From assembly GCA_002363865.1 (NCBI GenBank), contig DEWY01000010.1, positions 186,001 through 250,000 on the forward strand: a stretch of 64,000 nucleotides of DNA. Reading direction: 5' to 3'. Below the pieces are notes generated by a model that worked only from the letters and a program-made list of their open reading frames with translations, was not told the origin of the DNA and ran no database searches. The position numbers and the translations under genes were made by a program. Positions 61,443 to 64,000 of the stretch are shown here, one piece after another. The stretch's first letter is position 1. Each line of letters opens with the position of its first letter. This stretch comes from Caulobacteraceae bacterium UBA3198 (GTDB lineage Bacteria; Pseudomonadota; Alphaproteobacteria; Caulobacterales; Caulobacteraceae).

Positions 61443-61933
61443 CCCTTGCCGCGCTCGCCGATGCGCCGGACCGGCGCGCCGGCATAGATTCCGTAGGGCT
61501 CGAGCTTGCCGCGCACGACCGCGCCAGCGGCCACCACGCAGCCCTGGCCGATCACCGCGCCGTCCAGGACCACCACGCCGGCGCCCAGCCAGACGTCGTC
61601 CTCGATCACGATGCCGCCGCGGCTCTCCATGAAGCCCTGGTCGCGGATGCGCGCGTGGCGGTCGGCGATCTCATGATTGGTCGGCGCGAGCGTGCAGTTG
61701 GCGGCGATCAGCACGGCTTCGCCGATCCGCACGCCGTTGCCGGTATAGATGACCGTGCCGGAATTGACCGCGGAGTCCGCGCCGATGGTCACCTCGCCCG
61801 ATCCGCCGACGGCCTTGATCTTGACGAAGGAGTCGATGAGCACCCGGGGGCCGATCTCGATCAGGGTGCCGCGCACCGACCGCTCGATATCGGCCAGGGG
61901 CGAGACGACAGCGGTGGGATCGATCTTGAGCAT
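61439..61933 (-). CDS. Left-handed beta-helix acyltransferase
   Basis: A 164-residue hexapeptide-repeat acyltransferase (acetyl- or similar transferase). Repeats run through about 20-145 in the LbH pattern, for instance IEIGPRVLIDSFVKI and IEDDVWLGAGVVVLDGAVIGQGCVVAAGAVV. An APTNHE motif with a His is likely catalytic. It probably acetylates a sugar of the same nucleotide-sugar pathway. It overlaps both neighbouring genes, consistent with a single operon. Confidence 0.85.
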   Translation of the reverse strand: MLKIDPTAVVSPLADIERSVRGTLIEIGPRVLIDSFVKIKAVGGSGEVTIGADSAVNSGTVIYTGNGVRIGEAVLIAANCTLAPTNHEIADRHARIRDQGFMESRGGIVIEDDVWLGAGVVVLDGAVIGQGCVVAAGAVVRGKLEPYGIYAGAPVRRIGERGKG

Positions 61934-62484
61934 CAGCGGCCTCCTGGCCCAGCCTCGGGGTCGAAATCCGGATAGCTGGCGTCCCGCTCGGAGATCACCT
62001 GCGGCGGGGCCGGCCAGGCGATGGCGAAGGCCGGGTCGTCCCAGCGCACGCCGGCCCCATGGCCCGGCTCGAACATCGGGGCGATCTGATAGAGCACGTC
62101 GGTGTCGGGCTCCAGCGTCAGGAACCCATGGGCGACGCCTTCGGGGATGAACAGGGCCCGGCCCCGCTCGGCGTCCAGCTCCGCCCCGGTCCAGCGGCCG
62201 AAACTGGCGCTGCCCGACCGCAGGTCCAGCGCGACATCGAAGATCCGCCCCCGGACGACCCGCACCAGCTTGGTCTCCCCATGGGGGGCGGGCTGGTAGT
62301 GCATGCCCCGCAGGGTGAAGGCGGCGGTGTTCCGCGACAGGCTGGTCTGGGCGGGCGTGAAATCGATACCGGCTTGGGCAAATTCGTTCGGGCAGTGCAG
62401 CCGGGCGAAGGCGCCGCGATCATCGACCACGGGGTCGGGGTCGACGAGGACGACGCCCGCGATCTCCGTGGGCGAGAACCGCAT
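61933..62484 (-). CDS. rfbC: dTDP-4-dehydrorhamnose 3,5-epimerase-family protein
   Basis: A 183-aa RmlC-like cupin. The family block is FTPAQTSLSRNTAAFTLRGMHYQ with the catalytic His in RGMHYQ, and RVVRGRIFDVALDLR and IPEGVAHGFLTLEPDTDVLYQ follow. In a CDP-sugar/C-methyl cluster this cupin would epimerise C3 and/or C5 of the 4-keto intermediate. The gene name is used by family only, since the true nucleotide is inferred to be CDP from the neighbour. Confidence 0.85.
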   Translation of the reverse strand: MRFSPTEIAGVVLVDPDPVVDDRGAFARLHCPNEFAQAGIDFTPAQTSLSRNTAAFTLRGMHYQPAPHGETKLVRVVRGRIFDVALDLRSGSASFGRWTGAELDAERGRALFIPEGVAHGFLTLEPDTDVLYQIAPMFEPGHGAGVRWDDPAFAIAWPAPPQVISERDASYPDFDPEAGPGGR

Positions 62485-63722
62485 CAGTCGAGAATCCTGG
62501 TCGCCGGCGAGGCGATGACGAAGCGGCCGCCCCAGTCGCGGATATAGGCCAGCTGGCCCATGATCTCGTCCTTCAGGTTCCAGGGCAGGATCAGCACATA
62601 GTCCGGCTTCACCTGCGCCACCTTGTCCGGCCCATAGATCGGGGCATGGCTGCCGGGCAGGTAGCGGCCCTGCTTGTGGGGATTGGCGTCGAAGGCGCAG
62701 ACGAGGTCGTCTGGCCCCACCCCGGCATAGTTGAGGAAGGTGTTGCCCTTGGCCGCCGCGCCATAGGCCGCGACGGTCTTGCCCTCGGCCTTGGCCTGGC
62801 GGAGGAAGGCCAGGAAGCTGTCGCGCACCTCGTCGACCCGGGCGGCATAGCCCTCATAGGTCTCAAGCTTGTGCAGACCGGCCGCGGCTTCGCGGGCCCG
62901 CAGGGTCTTGAGCGCCTCGGTCTCCTGATGGCTGGAGCCCTCATGGGCGCAGAACAGGCGCAACGACCCGCCGTGGGTGGGCAAAAGCTCCACATCGAAG
63001 GCCCGCAGACCGTTGGCCCGCAGCACCTGGGCCACCGCCAGCAGGGACAGGTAGGAGAAGTGCTCGTGATAGATGGTGTCGAACTGCACCATCTCCAGCA
63101 TGTTCAGGAAGTGCGGAAACTCGAAGGTCAGCACGCCTTCCGGCTTCAGCACCTCGCGGAAGCCGGCCACGAAGCCGCCGATGTCGGGCACATGGGCCAG
63201 CACATTGTTGGCCGCCATCAGGTCGGCCTTGATCCCCCGCGCCGCCAGCGCCCTGCCGGTCTCCCCGTGGAAGAAGATCACCTCGGTGGGCACGCCCTTG
63301 TCGATGGCCGCCTGGGCGGTGTTGGCGGTGGGCTCGATGCCCAGCACCGGCACGCCGGCGGCCTTGAAATGCTGCAGCAGGTAGCCGTCATTGGAGGCGA
63401 TCTCGACCACCAGGGAGTCCGGCCCCAGGCCGAAGCGCGCGATCATCGCCTCCGCATAGCGGCGGGCGTGCTCAACCCAGCTGGCCGAATAGGACGAGAA
63501 ATAGGCGTAGCCGGAATCGAAGATCTCGTCGGCGGCCACCGGATCGTCCACCTGCACCAGGAAGCACTCGGCGCAGACCCGGGCGTGCAGGGGATAGGTC
63601 TTCTCATTCCCCGCCGCCAGTTGCTCGGCCGTCAGGTTGCTGTTGGCCAGCGGCTGGCGACCCAGATCCACCAGGGTGTGGGTGAGCGGCGTACGGCAGA
63701 AGCGGCAGACAGGGGTCGTCAT
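62484..63722 (-). CDS. Sugar C-methyltransferase (SAM-dependent, zinc-binding)
   Basis: A 412-residue methyltransferase of the TylC3/NovU type that adds a methyl carbon to a keto-deoxysugar. The N-terminal zinc domain has CRFCRTPL and CAECFLVQV. The SAM site is VVEIASNDGYLLQHFK with VLGIEPTAN. The C-terminal domain (about 260-412) contains VAAYGAAAKGNTFLNYAG and ILPWNLKDEI. The ATG at 63722 overlaps the upstream stop (TGATG). A GTG one codon before is also open. Confidence 0.9.
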   Translation of the reverse strand: MTTPVCRFCRTPLTHTLVDLGRQPLANSNLTAEQLAAGNEKTYPLHARVCAECFLVQVDDPVAADEIFDSGYAYFSSYSASWVEHARRYAEAMIARFGLGPDSLVVEIASNDGYLLQHFKAAGVPVLGIEPTANTAQAAIDKGVPTEVIFFHGETGRALAARGIKADLMAANNVLAHVPDIGGFVAGFREVLKPEGVLTFEFPHFLNMLEMVQFDTIYHEHFSYLSLLAVAQVLRANGLRAFDVELLPTHGGSLRLFCAHEGSSHQETEALKTLRAREAAAGLHKLETYEGYAARVDEVRDSFLAFLRQAKAEGKTVAAYGAAAKGNTFLNYAGVGPDDLVCAFDANPHKQGRYLPGSHAPIYGPDKVAQVKPDYVLILPWNLKDEIMGQLAYIRDWGGRFVIASPATRILD

Positions 63723-64000
63723 CACAGGCTTTCGTAGGTCTCAATCTGCGCCAGGCAGAGGTCGCGGGCGGCCTCGCCCTGCCCCTGGCGGCGGTACCAG
63801 TCCATGGTCCAGGCCACGGCCGCAGGGCCGTCCAGCCGGCTCTCGAAGTCGAGGGTCCTGCGCGCCAGGCTCGCGTCCACCGCCAGGCTCTTGGCCTCGA
63901 TGGAGGCCGGGTCGGGTTCATGGCGCCAGGGCTGGGCGTCCAGGGCGGCGATGGCCTGGGTGGCCAGATCGCCGACGGTGATCTCGGCTGCGCCCGGACG
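63722..64000 (-). CDS. rfbG: CDP-glucose 4,6-dehydratase, C-terminal part (truncated by window edge)
   Basis: The last 92 codons of a nucleotide-sugar dehydratase; the catalytic N-terminal Rossmann part lies beyond the right edge. The piece has TVGDLATQAIAALDAQPW, HEPDPASIEAKSLAVDASLARRTLDFES and TMDWYRRQGQG, then a short end IETYESL. The pattern 'HEA-L-LD-SKA---LGW-P ... T--WY' is that of RfbG-type CDP-glucose 4,6-dehydratases. It is the most upstream gene seen in the sugar operon and overlaps the methyltransferase start. Confidence 0.75.
   Translation of the reverse strand, partial: RPGAAEITVGDLATQAIAALDAQPWRHEPDPASIEAKSLAVDASLARRTLDFESRLDGPAAVAWTMDWYRRQGQGEAARDLCLAQIETYESL

Overview
The window is high-GC DNA, tightly packed with genes, and reads as a chromosomal segment of an alphaproteobacterium of the Caulobacteraceae (Caulobacter or Phenylobacterium type). 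The best pointer is the block at 48.9-57.2 kb: phoR-pstC-pstA-pstB-phoU-phoB lies back to back with a LOV histidine kinase and its single-domain receiver (lovK-lovR), an arrangement I know from Caulobacter. Gene content is mostly core metabolism and envelope. I saw no rRNA, tRNA or CRISPR array and no intact insertion sequence.

Layout. 0-7 kb: argS 5' part, ispH, homoserine kinase, RNase HI, a cation/Ca2+ antiporter, two small exported proteins and a nitronate monooxygenase. 7.2-12.2 kb: two SDR enzymes, one of them 3-hydroxybutyrate dehydrogenase, enclose a small accessory island. The island holds a class II Fic protein diverging from an AbiEi-like protein, with two near-twin 45-bp perfect palindromes and 12-bp-spaced direct repeats between them. 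yaaA follows. 12.2-16.5 kb: FAD-linked dehydrogenase, Sua5/TsaC and a DmdC-type acyl-CoA dehydrogenase. 16.5-20 kb: a MerC-like protein under Zur-like boxes, an esterase, an EAL protein and a DUF2189 membrane protein. 20-23.3 kb: repeat-rich intergenic DNA, a flavin monooxygenase, a decayed copy of its 3' end, and an AT-rich orphan gene. 23.4-32 kb: ahpC-ahpF, cheW, sdaA, ppc, a serine hydrolase and a GIY-YIG protein. 32.6-40.4 kb: a frameshifted MHS symporter, an MBL-rhodanese fusion, a PLP decarboxylase, a PIG-L deacetylase and other small enzymes. 40.5-46.3 kb: a co-oriented lipid A/LPS operon (MsbA-like ABC exporter, DUF374 acyltransferase, CDF metal exporter, waaA, lpxK). 46.3-48.8 kb: a kinase-like protein and purD. 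48.9-55.5 kb: phosphate regulon with a Pho box. 55.6-60.6 kb: lovK-lovR, SemiSWEET, TPR-GT41 glycosyltransferase, and an autoregulated-looking membrane/XRE pair. 60.6-64 kb: nucleotide-sugar cluster running off the right edge (CDP-glucose 4,6-dehydratase 3' end, C-methyltransferase, 3,5-epimerase, acyltransferase, reductase).

Three dispersed palindromic repeat families sit in the gaps: long CACGAAGG-armed inverted repeats, a ~90-bp double-hairpin element, and a ~50-bp GCGCGTT palindrome. The most unusual locus is the Fic/AbiEi-like island with its paired palindromes. Starts were chosen from ribosome binding sites, overlaps and family N-termini, because many open frames extend upstream of the true start in DNA this GC-rich. 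All similarity statements are from reading the sequence; no database search was run.
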